Part shown: positions 17,028 through 27,119 of the stretch, piece after piece
Numbering within the stretch: position 1 is the first letter of the stretch
Layout: every line of letters starts with the position of its first letter
Assembly (NCBI RefSeq): GCF_011927795.1
Contig: NZ_JAATJJ010000001.1
Location: forward strand, 1,477,397-1,541,396
Length of the DNA: 64,000 nt
Origin: Saonia flava
Lineage (GTDB): Bacteria > Bacteroidota > Bacteroidia > Flavobacteriales > Flavobacteriaceae
Direction of reading: 5' to 3'
Notes under the pieces: model-generated
What the model was told of the DNA's origin: nothing
Databases searched by the model: none
What the model saw: only the letters and a program-made list of their open reading frames with translations
Translations under genes and position numbers: made by a program

Positions 17028-18152
17028 TCATTTTCTAAAAGAAGTGGGTGTCTCCCCAGTAAACTTTTTAAAGGCGGTATAGAAAGTAGATTTGGAGTTA
17101 AAGCCACATTCCAAACCAATGGAGAGGATGGTATAATGTGAAAAATTAAGGTCCAAAAGAATTTCCTTGGCATTATCTACCCTAAGTTTATTAATGTAAT
17201 CCGAAAAGTTATGGCCAGAATAACCGTTCACTAATTTTGAAAGGCTACTAGATCCCATGTCTAATTCTTCTGCAAGTTTCTCCATGCTTAAATAGGGGTC
17301 CAAATATTTTTTATTGGACAATACATACTGGTCCACTTTTTCAAACGATTCTTGTTCCCTTTCTAAACGTTTGGAGGCGTCTGTTACAACATCTGGTTTC
17401 TTATATACATAATAAATCCCCAAATCTTTTCTAAGTGCTATTCTATCCTTCATCAATATATAATGAAAAAATGCCTGATAGCCTACCCAGTATATCAATG
17501 CCGATGAGCTCAACCTCAAAGGATAATAACTATATGGCGGATTGGACACTTCTGAAAAAGAATTGACCAATACAGCAAAACCCCAAAACAAGAAGACAAC
17601 CCCTCCCAGTTTAAGAAAAAGCTTAATCCATTTAAGGTCATCAAACTTCAAGACATCGGGATATAATTGTTGGTAATTGAACATGAGCCGGATTGACTTT
17701 ATGTATAAAAAAATAGAATAGGATAAAGCTATTGCATCCTCAACAAGGTTATAGGTCCTCATTGTGAATGTGCTCATTGCTTCATTTTGCGCCAAAAAAA
17801 TCAAACTTATCCTAACCATTAATGCCAGGGTAAAAAACAGTAGCGAGAATTTAATGAAAGACAATCGTTTCTCCTCTATCCCCAAATAGAAAACCAAAAA
17901 AGCATAAAACATAGGTACAATAAGAATGTACCAGGGAACAGTAAAATTTTCCCAAAAGAAATTTACATCCAAGAACTTCTTATCCACCAACCAAGATTGA
18001 AGGTTGTTCAAGGAAATAAAAAGAACAAACAAGTTTAAAAAGAGTACAGGCTTTTCGATCTTCTTACGAGAGAGAAAGGTGCCAATGTTGAACAAAAAAC
18101 CTTGAACAGCTCCAGCAATTAAAAGAAAATTAAAAATTGCCGTTATATTCAT
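17028..18152 (-). CDS. Membrane-anchored AraC family transcriptional regulator
   Basis: A 374-residue protein with a seven-helix membrane domain (about residues 3-235: FNFLLIAGAVQGFLFNIGTF, VLFLNLFVLFISLNNL, WYILIVPMFYAFLVFYL and so on) and a C-terminal AraC DNA-binding domain (about 270-374) with both helix-turn-helix motifs: MEKLAEELDMGSSSLSKLVN and YTILSIGLECGFNSKSTFYTAFKKFTG. Such fusions are common in Bacteroidota and presumably sense a membrane or periplasmic signal. It lies 37 bases after the start of the GH3 gene on the same strand, so the GH3 gene is upstream and may be cotranscribed. Targets are unknown. Confidence 0.85.
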   Translation of the reverse strand: MNITAIFNFLLIAGAVQGFLFNIGTFLSRKKIEKPVLFLNLFVLFISLNNLQSWLVDKKFLDVNFFWENFTVPWYILIVPMFYAFLVFYLGIEEKRLSFIKFSLLFFTLALMVRISLIFLAQNEAMSTFTMRTYNLVEDAIALSYSIFLYIKSIRLMFNYQQLYPDVLKFDDLKWIKLFLKLGGVVFLFWGFAVLVNSFSEVSNPPYSYYPLRLSSSALIYWVGYQAFFHYILMKDRIALRKDLGIYYVYKKPDVVTDASKRLEREQESFEKVDQYVLSNKKYLDPYLSMEKLAEELDMGSSSLSKLVNGYSGHNFSDYINKLRVDNAKEILLDLNFSHYTILSIGLECGFNSKSTFYTAFKKFTGETPTSFRK

Positions 18153-18189
18153 CCCATATAAAGTTTTATGACATTCGTATTGTCTGTTT

Positions 18190-19704
18190 CTAATTATTCA
18201 TACGTAGCAATTCCTCTAAATAATCTCTTTCATTAGATAATCTTGGGATTTTATGTTGGCCACCCAACTTATCCTTGGACTTTAACCAATCATAGAAAAG
18301 GTCTTGTCTAGCCACATGCACCTTGGGCATTTTTAAAGTCATATTATTATATCGCTTCGCCTCGTAGTCCGAATTTAGGGATTTTAAGGCATTGTCCAAA
18401 AACTCAGTGAAATAGGCAATTTCATCAGGGGTTTTTCTAAATTCTATAATCCATTCATGCCCCCCTTTTTCATTTCCGTTCATAAAGATAGGGGCTGCCG
18501 TATAGTCCTTTATTTCCGCTCCAGTTTTTTTACAGATACTTTTTAGGGCTTCTTCGGCATTTTCAATAATAAGTTCCTCTCCAAAAGCATTTATATGGTG
18601 TTTAGTCCTCCCGGTTACCCTTACTCTATACGGCCTGGTTGAAGTAAACCTAATCGTATCACCTATTTTATAACGCCATAGCCCAGCATTGGTGGTTATG
18701 ACCACTGCATAGTTCTTGTTCTCTTTTACTTCCCACAAGGGTATTGCCTTCTGATCATAGGACCCATATAAATCCATGGGGATAAACTCGTAAAAAATTC
18801 CATAATCCAGCATAAGCAAAAGATCGTCCGCATTGTTCCTATCCTGTATGGCAAAAAAGCCTTCGGAAGCATTGTAAATTTCATAATACTGAAAATTCTT
18901 TCTAGGCAACAACTTTTTATACTGGTCTTTATAAGGGTTAAAACTAACCCCCCCATGAAAATACACCTCCAAATTTTCCCATACCTGAAAAAGATGGTCC
19001 TTACCGGTCTTCTCAATTACATTATTCATAAGAACAAGCATCCAAGATGGAACACCGGCCAAACTAGTAACGTTCTCCTGTATACTCTCTTCAATTATGG
19101 CTTCCATTTTAGCTTCCCATTCGCTCATTAATGACACTTTATTGCTAGGAGTGCTGCTCAACTCAGCCCAAAAAGGCATATTATCAATTAAAATTGCAGA
19201 AAGATCCCCAAAAAACGTCCCATTATCCTCGTATAATTCCTTACTTCCTCCCAATCGCAGGCTCTTACCGGTAAATAGTTGGGAATTCTCATTATTATTA
19301 AGATACAGGCATAGCAAATCCTTACTGGATTTATAATGACAATCTTCCAAGGATTCAGTGCTTACGGGAATAAATTTGCTTTTTGCGTTGGTAGTGCCAC
19401 TACTTTTGGCAAACCATTTTATAGAAGTGGGCCAAAACAGGTTCTGCTCTCCCCTTCTGGTTCGCTCAATCAAGGGCTCCACCTCTTCGTAGGAAACAAT
19501 GGGCACTCTACTGGCAAAGGTCTCATAATTGGAAATAGTTCCAAAATCGTATCTTTTACCAATTTCGGTATCCTTGGCAAAATTAATAAGCTGACTCAGC
19601 ACCTCTTCCTGCACCTCTTCTGGGTACTTCAGAAAAAGTTCTATTTGGTGATAGCGCTTTTTCAATAGCCATGAAGCAATAGAATTAAATAAAGGTATTG
19701 GCAT
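18190..19704 (-). CDS. GH3 auxin-responsive promoter family protein (acyl-adenylate-forming)
   Basis: A 504-residue member of the GH3 branch of the ANL adenylating superfamily, whose plant relatives join amino acids to hormones. Landmarks are the phosphate-loop-like FAKSSGTTNAKSKFIPVS (about 118-135), the YEIYNASEGFFAIQD segment (AMP-binding), VVITTNAGLWRYKIGDTIRF, and the hinge VTGRTKHHINAFGEELI. The full length is present. Bacterial substrates are unknown. The gene is common in Bacteroidetes genomes near core genes. It is divergent from the DUF2797 gene. Confidence 0.88.
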   Translation of the reverse strand: MPIPLFNSIASWLLKKRYHQIELFLKYPEEVQEEVLSQLINFAKDTEIGKRYDFGTISNYETFASRVPIVSYEEVEPLIERTRRGEQNLFWPTSIKWFAKSSGTTNAKSKFIPVSTESLEDCHYKSSKDLLCLYLNNNENSQLFTGKSLRLGGSKELYEDNGTFFGDLSAILIDNMPFWAELSSTPSNKVSLMSEWEAKMEAIIEESIQENVTSLAGVPSWMLVLMNNVIEKTGKDHLFQVWENLEVYFHGGVSFNPYKDQYKKLLPRKNFQYYEIYNASEGFFAIQDRNNADDLLLMLDYGIFYEFIPMDLYGSYDQKAIPLWEVKENKNYAVVITTNAGLWRYKIGDTIRFTSTRPYRVRVTGRTKHHINAFGEELIIENAEEALKSICKKTGAEIKDYTAAPIFMNGNEKGGHEWIIEFRKTPDEIAYFTEFLDNALKSLNSDYEAKRYNNMTLKMPKVHVARQDLFYDWLKSKDKLGGQHKIPRLSNERDYLEELLRMNN

Positions 19705-19813
19705 TTTTAGGTATCTTTAACCTGATATAATTCAGGTGGAAATAGTTAATTTATTCTGTTAAAAATAGCTTTTAAAGATACAATTATCAAATCATCTTTT
19801 TAATTAGTTTATA

Positions 19814-20608
19814 ATGCAATACGAAGGGGTATTACAGAAAATGCAAACTGAAATGGGAACCCCCATACAGTACTACTTGGTTTTTGAAAACGATTTTTTG
19901 AACATGAATCAGGTTTTGGACAAAAAACTGGAACTTACCTTTATAAAACACCAATGTTTAAACTGTGGATTGGACAAACCCATATACCGGCAAGGGTTTT
20001 GTAAAAGCTGTTTTTTTGAAATTCCTTCTGCAGGTGATTGGATCATGCGCCCAGAATTGAGCACTGCCCATTTAGACAAAGAGGACCGGGATTTGGACTA
20101 TGAAAAAAAAGTACAGTTACAGCCCCATATTGTCTATTTGGCAAACTCCAGTAATGTAAAAGTGGGGGTGACCAGAAAAAGCCAAGTTCCTACCCGTTGG
20201 ATAGACCAAGGGGCACACGAGGCCATAGAGATAGTAGAAGTACCCAATAGATACTTGGCCGGCATAACAGAAGTTGCACTAAAAGAACATGTGAGCGACA
20301 AAACCAATTGGAGAAAAATGTTGACCAACAATTTGGAAGATGTCAACCTTGAGGATTGGAAAGAAAAATTAAAGCCTTTTGTCCCCAATGAAGCCGTTGA
20401 CTATTTTCTTGAGAACAATACGGAAACCCATTTGGAATTCCCCGTGCAACGTTATCCAGAAAAAATAAAAAGTCTTAATCTGGAAAAAGCCATAAGTTAT
20501 ACAGGTGTACTAAAAGGCATAAAAGGACAGTATCTAATTTTTGAGGACAATACTGTTTTTAATATTCGGGGAAATGAAGGGCTTTATGTTGGATTGGAAA
20601 TAAAGTGA
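19814..20608 (+). CDS. DUF2797 domain-containing protein
   Basis: A 264-residue cytoplasmic protein of unknown function. A zinc-finger-like set of cysteines is seen in CLNCGLDKPIYRQGFCKSCF (about residues 50-69), and the central segment PHIVYLANSSNVKVGVTRKSQVPTRWIDQGA is the DUF2797 hallmark, resembling a GIY-YIG-like beta hairpin. The C-terminus KAISYTGVLKGIKGQYLIFEDNTVFNIRG resembles an OB-like strand set. It is divergent from the GH3 gene, a pairing seen in relatives. The next gene, at 20700, lies in a likely mobile cassette and is probably unrelated. Confidence 0.82.
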   Translation: MQYEGVLQKMQTEMGTPIQYYLVFENDFLNMNQVLDKKLELTFIKHQCLNCGLDKPIYRQGFCKSCFFEIPSAGDWIMRPELSTAHLDKEDRDLDYEKKVQLQPHIVYLANSSNVKVGVTRKSQVPTRWIDQGAHEAIEIVEVPNRYLAGITEVALKEHVSDKTNWRKMLTNNLEDVNLEDWKEKLKPFVPNEAVDYFLENNTETHLEFPVQRYPEKIKSLNLEKAISYTGVLKGIKGQYLIFEDNTVFNIRGNEGLYVGLEIK

Positions 20609-20673
20609 ATTAAGAATAAAAATAATCACCTATAAGAGCTGTACATAAGTGTATAATACAACTATATAAACAA

Positions 20674-20683
20674 GTTAGCAAAA
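20674..20683 (+). repeat. Left 10-bp inverted repeat of a gene cassette
   Basis: GTTAGCAAAA lies 16 bases before the NTF2-like gene and is the exact reverse complement of TTTTGCTAAC at 21219-21228, 6 bases after that gene. The pair tightly frames the gene. Confidence 0.55.
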
Positions 20684-20699
20684 ATTTAAAACCAACCGA

Positions 20700-21212
20700 A
20701 TGAACAAAATAATTCTGACATCATTAAGCATAATTTTTGCTTGTAATTCAATTTTCGGACAAACGAACGAAGAAAAATATGCGAAAGATGTAAAATCAAT
20801 AGATGCTATAATTAATGCATATTATGATGTTGTTTCAGGCTCGAGTAGTGAGCCTTGGGAATTTGAAAGAGATAAATATATTCATTCAGAAAGTGCTGTA
20901 ATCACAAGACTGGACGAAAACGGAAAAGCGGAATCGCATTCTCTTGAAGGGGAATATATACCAATCGGATTATCACCGAAAGAAGATTTTTATGAAAAGG
21001 AACTTAAAAGAAAAGTGAGCAAATATGGAAATATTGCACAAGTTTGGAGTGCATTTGAAATAAGAACTGACCCAAATACGGAATCTAATATTAGAGGACT
21101 GAATAGCGTTCAACTTCATTACGAAAACGGAAGATGGTGGATAGATAGTTGGACTTGCGAAATGGAATCTGAAAAAAGTTCTGTAGTGACTGAATTTATG
21201 AAGAATGAATAA
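20700..21212 (+). CDS. Exported NTF2-like (SnoaL/DUF4440-type) protein
   Basis: A 170-residue protein with a signal peptide (MNKIILTSLSIIFACNSIFGQ), then a pattern typical of the NTF2-like cone fold: an N-terminal helix DAIINAYYDVVSG, strands AVITRLDENG, NIAQVWSAFEIRT, and GLNSVQLHYENGRWWIDSWTCEME. It probably acts in the periplasm; no catalytic role can be given. Codon choice and style differ somewhat from neighbours (more GAA/AAA/ATT-rich), and the gene is framed by a 10-bp inverted repeat and followed by a 110-base attC-like palindrome. I read it as a single-gene mobile cassette. Confidence 0.72.
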   Translation: MNKIILTSLSIIFACNSIFGQTNEEKYAKDVKSIDAIINAYYDVVSGSSSEPWEFERDKYIHSESAVITRLDENGKAESHSLEGEYIPIGLSPKEDFYEKELKRKVSKYGNIAQVWSAFEIRTDPNTESNIRGLNSVQLHYENGRWWIDSWTCEMESEKSSVVTEFMKNE

Positions 21213-21218
21213 AAAAAC

Positions 21219-21345
21219 TTTTGCTAACAATGTATAACCGCAATTACGGCGGATTCGACTACGTCCGAATCCACTCGGAATTGCTAAAGTCAGTGTCAAA
21301 CCGAAAATAATCGCTAATTTAACCCGTAACTGACGGTTATACGAA
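21219..21345 (+). repeat. attC-like imperfect palindrome at the right end of the cassette
   Basis: Directly after the NTF2-like gene lies TTTTGCTAAC (21219-21228), then GTATAACCG (21232-21240) pairing with CGGTTATAC (21334-21342), then TTACGG (21244-21249) pairing with CCGTAA (21324-21329) across a small bulge. The inside holds a second hairpin, GGATTCG (21251-21257) with CGAATCC (21266-21272). Outer arms with bulges and a variable centre of about 75 bases resemble integron attC sites, though no integrase is in the window. Confidence 0.5.
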
Positions 21346-21355
21346 TCCTTTCAAG

Positions 21356-24052
21356 TCAATTAACCGTATCCTTCTTTTTCTTTTTACCCAATAATCCACC
21401 TAAAATATTGGTAGCTGCTTCCTTAACCGCATCCTTTTTTTGAGGAACAGAATCGTTTTTAACCACTGTACTGTCTTCCTTTTTACCCCCTAAAATACCT
21501 CCAAGAACTTCTTTTACATCTTCCTTGGTATCATTTTTGGGTTTGGTGGAGTCTTTCGGGGTTGTGTTTCCAGCAAGAATTCCTCCCAATAAATCTTTGG
21601 CCTTATCTTTTCCTTGGTTCAACAATTTTTGCTTTTCCAATTCTACCAACCTAGTGGTTAGACTTTTTACACCCGATGTTAAATCCGTGCTTACCGTAGG
21701 GTTGCTGTACATACCACCAATATTGGCAGTCACGGGAATGGTAAGGTTTTGCAGTTCCTTTTCATCAATTTTTGCAATCAATTGGTTTATTTCGGTTCCC
21801 AAATATTTAGCAGGAACATCCAAAGTGGCAGTGTAACTCAATTGCTTATCAAACGTATGGCTCCCTGTCACCTTCACGGCAATATCATTATAATTAACGG
21901 TAAAAGGTTTTACGGTTACTTTTCCGTCCTTAAAATCCAGCATTGTTTTTAATCCTTTTAAATCCAAGCTTTTTAAATCTAGAAAACTCAACTTGCTCCC
22001 TAAATTGGAAAGTAATGGAGCTTCATTTGGATTAATGTCCGTTGCCAAAACCTCGGCCAAAACCTTTCCAGAAATGGTTGCCAAATCCGGGGTAAAATCG
22101 TCGGTCAATTTTCCAGATATTTCAATATCAGAATTCAACTTTCCTTTTAAAACTTTAGCAATAGGCGCCAAAACGTCAAAAAGCTCCAATGCGCTGAACG
22201 TCTCTCCAATTTTAAACTGCTCCATATCCAATTTCATGGAAAAAGAAGGAACTTCTTCTTTTGTGGACACTTCACCGTTAAACCCTAACTTACCATCAAA
22301 CATGGAAGAGGTCATATTGGTCAAGATTGCCTTCTCATCCTGTATTCTAAGGTTTCCAGAAACATCTTTCAAGGTTAAATTATCATACAAAACAGTATTT
22401 GCAGTGGCATCTATACTGCAATCCAAAAAGGATGGGATTTTAATTTTCTCTTCACTGGTTTCTGTAGCTCCTTCTTCAGCAACTTCCTCCACCATAAAGT
22501 CATTTAACGAAAACTGATTGGATTTTAGATTAAATCTCCCTTCCACCTTTTCATCATTGAACATAAAGCCCAATAAGTTGTGAATGGTTCCTGTAGCATT
22601 AAAATCGGTCTTTCCTGTTTTTCCATTAAACTCTTTTAAAGTGACTGTTTTTGGATTAAAATCCATGGCAACCGAGTTAATGGCCACGGGATTTGCCAAT
22701 TCTTCAGATTTATATTCAAAATCCTTTAAGTCCAAAGTACCGCTGGTTTTAGTGTTTTCGTACTTTTTATTTTCTATGGAAGCCATATCAAAAGCTGTAG
22801 TGATATCGGCTTTCAACAAACCTTTTAAATCCATTCCATCTGGTACAGGATATGCTTTGGAAAGATTGGCCAAGTTCATATTTCCCTTTATATGGGCGTT
22901 TACTTTGGTATTGCCCATTAAATCTGCAATTTTTGCAGTAAGATTAAACTTGTCCTCATCTATCATAAAGGTGAGTTTATTGATATCTACATAGGTATCC
23001 TCTGTAATCCCTGTTGTATTTACAATCTTGGTATCTATGTGCACATTGCGAACCGATTTTGGCAAATCTGGATACTTAAAAGATGCATTTTCAGAATTAA
23101 TCTGGATATTGAACTTTGGAATATGGGTATCATCCACAATACCTGTAAATTCCCCGGTTACCTCAAAATTACCGGTAGTTGTTACATTGCTAATGTTTTT
23201 GGAATATTCCTGGGGGATAACCGCCAGAAAGTTTTTAAAATCTGAAGATGGCGTTTTAAAATTAATGTTCACTTCTTGGTTGTCCTCGTTCAATTTTACA
23301 AACCCATCAAAAACCAATGGCAATTGGTTCACCAAAGCTTCGTTCTTTAAAAAGGAATATTTATTTTCCTTTAAATCAATACCTATCAAAGCATCCAACT
23401 TTACTATATTTTTATTCAAATATTTGGTGCTGTCCATTTCAAAACTCACAAAAGCATCTGTCTTGGTATCCAGTTCCGATTTCTCCAGGGACAAATCCCC
23501 ATTTCCAAAATGGTTCATTTCAGAAATGTCCAACAACAGTTTCCCTGCTAAATCATTATAAACAATATGGGCGTTGGTAATTTCATAAGACTCTAAGCTT
23601 AGATTAAACGTTGTGGCTTCTCCACTATCATCTGTTTCATCTTCAGAGTCCTTGGCAATATCATAATTGGCATTTTCATCAGTATCAATCTTAATATATA
23701 AATCAGCTCCATCAATTTTTAAACTGGTAATACTAATGGGCTCATCCACACTTTTAAAAAGCTCTTTGATAGACATGTTAAGTTCCAAATTCTTGGCAGC
23801 AAAAAGGGTATCACCCTCAAAAGGAGCTTTATTTGCCAACGAAACACCTTTTAATGTAAGATTGGCTTTGGGAAAGTTTGAGACCAGACTTAAATCTGCA
23901 TCCGTAAAATCCAAAGTGGCATTCACATTTTCATTTACCTTGGCTTTAATGATGTCACCTATTTTTCCTTCCAATATAAAAGGTAAGGCAATCAATGCTC
24001 CAATAATGAGCAATAAGAAGATTCCAACTATTTTAAACAGTTTCTTTTTCAT
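21356..24052 (-). CDS. AsmA family protein (AsmA-like, inner-membrane-anchored)
   Basis: A protein of about 898 residues with one N-terminal membrane helix (KLFKIVGIFLLLIIGALIALPFIL) and a long periplasmic part of repeated beta strands: the AsmA N-terminal region (SIKELFKSVDEPISITSLKIDGADL) and a C-terminal AsmA-like domain (GKLNSDIEISGKLTDDFTPDL ... LKTMLDFKDGKVTVKPFTVNY). The family is thought to bridge the membranes in lipid transport. The ATG at 24052 is preferred over an in-frame TTG at 24061. The C-terminus (about 80 residues) has three repeats of the type KDxxxxxLGGILxGKK and is lysine-rich. It follows the YhhQ gene on the same strand. Confidence 0.87.
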   Translation of the reverse strand: MKKKLFKIVGIFLLLIIGALIALPFILEGKIGDIIKAKVNENVNATLDFTDADLSLVSNFPKANLTLKGVSLANKAPFEGDTLFAAKNLELNMSIKELFKSVDEPISITSLKIDGADLYIKIDTDENANYDIAKDSEDETDDSGEATTFNLSLESYEITNAHIVYNDLAGKLLLDISEMNHFGNGDLSLEKSELDTKTDAFVSFEMDSTKYLNKNIVKLDALIGIDLKENKYSFLKNEALVNQLPLVFDGFVKLNEDNQEVNINFKTPSSDFKNFLAVIPQEYSKNISNVTTTGNFEVTGEFTGIVDDTHIPKFNIQINSENASFKYPDLPKSVRNVHIDTKIVNTTGITEDTYVDINKLTFMIDEDKFNLTAKIADLMGNTKVNAHIKGNMNLANLSKAYPVPDGMDLKGLLKADITTAFDMASIENKKYENTKTSGTLDLKDFEYKSEELANPVAINSVAMDFNPKTVTLKEFNGKTGKTDFNATGTIHNLLGFMFNDEKVEGRFNLKSNQFSLNDFMVEEVAEEGATETSEEKIKIPSFLDCSIDATANTVLYDNLTLKDVSGNLRIQDEKAILTNMTSSMFDGKLGFNGEVSTKEEVPSFSMKLDMEQFKIGETFSALELFDVLAPIAKVLKGKLNSDIEISGKLTDDFTPDLATISGKVLAEVLATDINPNEAPLLSNLGSKLSFLDLKSLDLKGLKTMLDFKDGKVTVKPFTVNYNDIAVKVTGSHTFDKQLSYTATLDVPAKYLGTEINQLIAKIDEKELQNLTIPVTANIGGMYSNPTVSTDLTSGVKSLTTRLVELEKQKLLNQGKDKAKDLLGGILAGNTTPKDSTKPKNDTKEDVKEVLGGILGGKKEDSTVVKNDSVPQKKDAVKEAATNILGGLLGKKKKKDTVN

Positions 24053-24085
24053 AAAATTCAAAATGTGTCAGTGAAGAAAAATCGT

Positions 24086-24823
24086 TTATACACCTAACTG
24101 AATTTCCTCTCCAACCTTAAGGTTAAATCGTTTTCTCAGAATATATACGAACAAATAAAGTAAAGGGGTGTCCAGAAATGCTATAAAAACTTTAAAAAGA
24201 AAGCCACTGACCACCAAACCATAGAACAAATTCCATGGCAATACCTTAAATACGCATAACAAACATACAACGGTGAAAGTGTCAATAAATTGGGAGGTAA
24301 AGGTGGAAAAATTGTTGCGCAACCATAAATGTTTTCCTTGGGTGAAATTTTTCCAAAAATGATAGATGGCAATATCCACATATTGTGCTAAAAGATAGGC
24401 AATCATAGAGGCCAAAACTGCTATAGGCGATAGTGCAAAAACCTTGCTAAATTCCTCATTATTAACAGGTGAAGCGGTCAAAGCAGGAGCGGCATCCGCT
24501 ACAAAAACAATGCCCATGGAAAAGAAGGAGGCAAAAATACCTGCAGTAACAACTTGATTGGCTTTTTTCTTCCCAAAAATTTCAGAAATAAGGTCTGTAA
24601 TCAAAAAAGTAATGGGGTACGGCAATATACCTACAGAAACTTCAAACAATGAAGCTCCAAAAACAGTGACATCACCAAAAGGTTTCCAGTAAAAAAACTT
24701 CTGAAAAATTAGGTTGGATACCACCAATGAAGTAATAAAAAGTGCTCCCAAATACAGATATATTTTAAAAGCAAGCTTTTTATCATGCTCAGACATAGGT
24801 TCTTTAGCCAAAGAATTATCCAT
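24086..24823 (-). CDS. yhhQ: Queuosine precursor transporter, YhhQ/VUT family
   Basis: A 245-residue inner-membrane protein with about six helices of the DUF165 family, whose E. coli member YhhQ imports the queuosine precursors preQ0 and preQ1. Visible family features are VSNLIFQKFF, FGASLFEVSVGILPYPITFLITDLISEIFGKKKANQV (the conserved PxTFxxxDxxxExxG motif) and YLLAQYVDIAIYHFWK...WLRNNFSTFTSQFIDTFTV. The opening 15 residues are polar. It lies upstream of the AsmA gene on the same strand with a 33-base gap. Confidence 0.88.
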   Translation of the reverse strand: MDNSLAKEPMSEHDKKLAFKIYLYLGALFITSLVVSNLIFQKFFYWKPFGDVTVFGASLFEVSVGILPYPITFLITDLISEIFGKKKANQVVTAGIFASFFSMGIVFVADAAPALTASPVNNEEFSKVFALSPIAVLASMIAYLLAQYVDIAIYHFWKNFTQGKHLWLRNNFSTFTSQFIDTFTVVCLLCVFKVLPWNLFYGLVVSGFLFKVFIAFLDTPLLYLFVYILRKRFNLKVGEEIQLGV

Positions 24824-24931
24824 AAATTACAATTAAAGGTATCAAATTTCGTTCTTTTTCAATACTTCCTCAAAACCACACTACTCAAGCTTAAACTTTA
24901 CTTTAAAAAACAAAAATAACCTAATTACTAA

Positions 24932-27034
24932 ATGATGGTAAAAAAATTAATTCTTGGATTGTTCTTAATTGGTTCTGTGTGCACTAGTAAAGCACAATCC
25001 TATTTGGGATATCTTACGGATAACTATAGTGGTATTCATGGGATACTATCCAACCCTGCAAATATTGTGGACTCACGTTTCAAGTCAGAAATAAACCTAG
25101 TAGGAGCTAGTGCCTTTATTTCTAATGACTATTATAAGGCTGCATTGGGTGATTTAACCGATAGTGATTTTGATTTTGATATCCATGGCACCAAAACCCC
25201 TACTGAAAACAACAACGCTATAGGAAATGTGGATATCCTTGGACCGTCATTTATGTTCAACATTAATCCAAATACTGCAATAGCTGTTTTTTCCAGAGGA
25301 AGGGTTTTTTATAACATTAGTGAAATAAATGGTACAACCATTGATAATTTTGCTGACGAATTGGATGAAAGTTCAGATTTTAATGTTGATGAAGGCAACT
25401 ATTTTGCAAATGCAAATGCATGGGCAGAAATTGGGTTGACCTTTTCCAAAAACCTTATCAACAAAGAGCAACATTTTTTAAAGGGAGGTGTTTCCCTAAA
25501 ATATCTGCAAGGATTGGGCAATGCATATTCCACTGGAAACAATGTGTTAATTAATTACGATGCCGATGGTACAGATCTTGGCGGTGGACAAACTACAGGA
25601 AGTATAAATTCTACAGGAGAAGTATCATACGGATATAGTGATAACCTAGAAGATGATATAGAGGATTTTGAAATAGTAAAAGGAGCCACCGGTCTGGGAA
25701 TAGATTTTGGTGCCATTTATGAGTGGAGACCAAATTATGAAGACTATTACTACAATGATAAGGACGGCAACACGCTTCCCTATAAAAACAAGAACAAATA
25801 CAAACTTAAATTTGGGTTGTCCATTACGGATATTGGTAGCATAAATTACAAAGAAAGTACGGAAACGGTTTATGATATCACCAACACTATTAATGAGGAC
25901 GACTTTGAGGATGAGGATAGTTTTAATGATGTTTTGGACAACTTATATACTGAGATTTCTTCAGGAAGTGCTTCAAAATCCATTCTCCCGACTGCTTTGC
26001 ACTTAAATGCGGATTGGAGCATCAACAACAATTTCTATATTAATTTAAACACAGATCTTGCTTTAACATCCAACAAAGTAAACACCAATAGAATAGCTAA
26101 CATCACTTCTTTGACCCCCAGATTTGAAAGTAAATGGTTCAGTTTTTATTCTCCCTTTAGCCTAGTTCAAAATGCAGGGTTTAAATGGGGTGCAGGATTA
26201 CGCTTTGGGCCACTATATGTAGGTTCCGGTTCTGTTGTTTCTGCATTGTTTAATCAAGAAATGGCCTCAGCAGATGCGTATGCAGGATTAAAAATTCCTA
26301 TCTACCAACCAAGATTTAAAGACAAGGATGGTGACGGTGTAATGAACAAAATGGATGAATGCCCAGAAACTCCAGGGCCTGTTGAAAACAGTGGTTGCCC
26401 ATGGCCAGATACCGATGGTGATACGGTTTTGGATAAAGATGACCAATGCCCAGAAGAGGCTGGTGAGATAGAAAATCAAGGTTGTCCATGGGAAGATACT
26501 GATGGTGACAGTATTTTGGACAAGGATGATGCTTGCCCACAAGAAGCAGGGCCGGCAGAAAACAACGGTTGTCCTTGGAAAGACAGTGATAAAGACGGAG
26601 TACTCGATAAGGACGATGAATGCCCGCAAGAAATGGGTACCGTAGCCAATAAAGGGTGTCCAGAACCCATTGTGACAGAAACAATACAAAAAACATTGAA
26701 TGAGTATGCCAAAACCATATTGTTTAATTCTGGAACAGCGTCCATTAAAATTGAATCTACAAATGCATTATTGGATATAATAAATATTTTAAAAGAATAT
26801 CCCAATGCCAAATTTACTGTAGAAGGGCACACAGATAGTATTGGAACTGTCGGCAGTAATCAAAAACTGTCTGAATCCAGAGCCGCGGCCGTAAAACACT
26901 TTCTAGTTGAAAAAGGTATTGATGCCTCTAGATTATTATCTGTGGGTTATGGAGAAAGTAAGCCTATTGCCACAAATATGTACAAAGATGGCAGGGCACA
27001 AAATAGGCGTGTAGAAATTAATTTGATAAAGTAA
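24932..27034 (+). CDS. OmpA family protein with DUF5723 barrel and TSP3 calcium repeats
   Basis: A 700-residue outer-membrane protein. A signal peptide (ending VCTSKAQ) is followed by a large beta-barrel region of the DUF5723 type (about 20-455), then four thrombospondin type 3 repeats (about 465-580) with the acidic pattern DxDGDGVxDKxDxCP and spacer PGPVENxGCPW, expected to bind calcium, and a C-terminal OmpA peptidoglycan-binding domain (about 590-700; [34 protein letters not shown]). The layout suits a porin-like protein that pins the outer membrane to the wall. It has a strong terminator downstream. Confidence 0.9.
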   Translation: MMVKKLILGLFLIGSVCTSKAQSYLGYLTDNYSGIHGILSNPANIVDSRFKSEINLVGASAFISNDYYKAALGDLTDSDFDFDIHGTKTPTENNNAIGNVDILGPSFMFNINPNTAIAVFSRGRVFYNISEINGTTIDNFADELDESSDFNVDEGNYFANANAWAEIGLTFSKNLINKEQHFLKGGVSLKYLQGLGNAYSTGNNVLINYDADGTDLGGGQTTGSINSTGEVSYGYSDNLEDDIEDFEIVKGATGLGIDFGAIYEWRPNYEDYYYNDKDGNTLPYKNKNKYKLKFGLSITDIGSINYKESTETVYDITNTINEDDFEDEDSFNDVLDNLYTEISSGSASKSILPTALHLNADWSINNNFYINLNTDLALTSNKVNTNRIANITSLTPRFESKWFSFYSPFSLVQNAGFKWGAGLRFGPLYVGSGSVVSALFNQEMASADAYAGLKIPIYQPRFKDKDGDGVMNKMDECPETPGPVENSGCPWPDTDGDTVLDKDDQCPEEAGEIENQGCPWEDTDGDSILDKDDACPQEAGPAENNGCPWKDSDKDGVLDKDDECPQEMGTVANKGCPEPIVTETIQKTLNEYAKTILFNSGTASIKIESTNALLDIINILKEYPNAKFTVEGHTDSIGTVGSNQKLSESRAAAVKHFLVEKGIDASRLLSVGYGESKPIATNMYKDGRAQNRRVEINLIK

Positions 27035-27064
27035 ACAGCCAATTTCTATCTTAAATATCCAATT

Positions 27065-27097
27065 AAAAAATGCCTCAATAAACTTGAGGCATTTTTT
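27065..27097. terminator. Bidirectional terminator between the OmpA-like gene and sppA
   Basis: AAAAAATGCCTCAA (27065-27078) and TTGAGGCATTTTTT (27084-27097) form a perfect 14-bp stem with a 5-base loop. It lies between convergent genes and can serve both. Confidence 0.9.
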
Positions 27098-27119
27098 ATA
27101 TAATACTTTAACCTAAATC

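Noticed and set aside
21525-24074. Many plus-strand open frames opposite the AsmA-like gene
   Set aside because: They are shadows of the long minus-strand gene, with no starts, signals or composition supporting coding.
26320-26660. Tandem DNA repeat or CRISPR-like array
   Set aside because: The repetition is at protein level (four TSP3 calcium-binding repeats in the OmpA-like gene), with diverged DNA units and no spacers. No CRISPR array was seen anywhere in the window.
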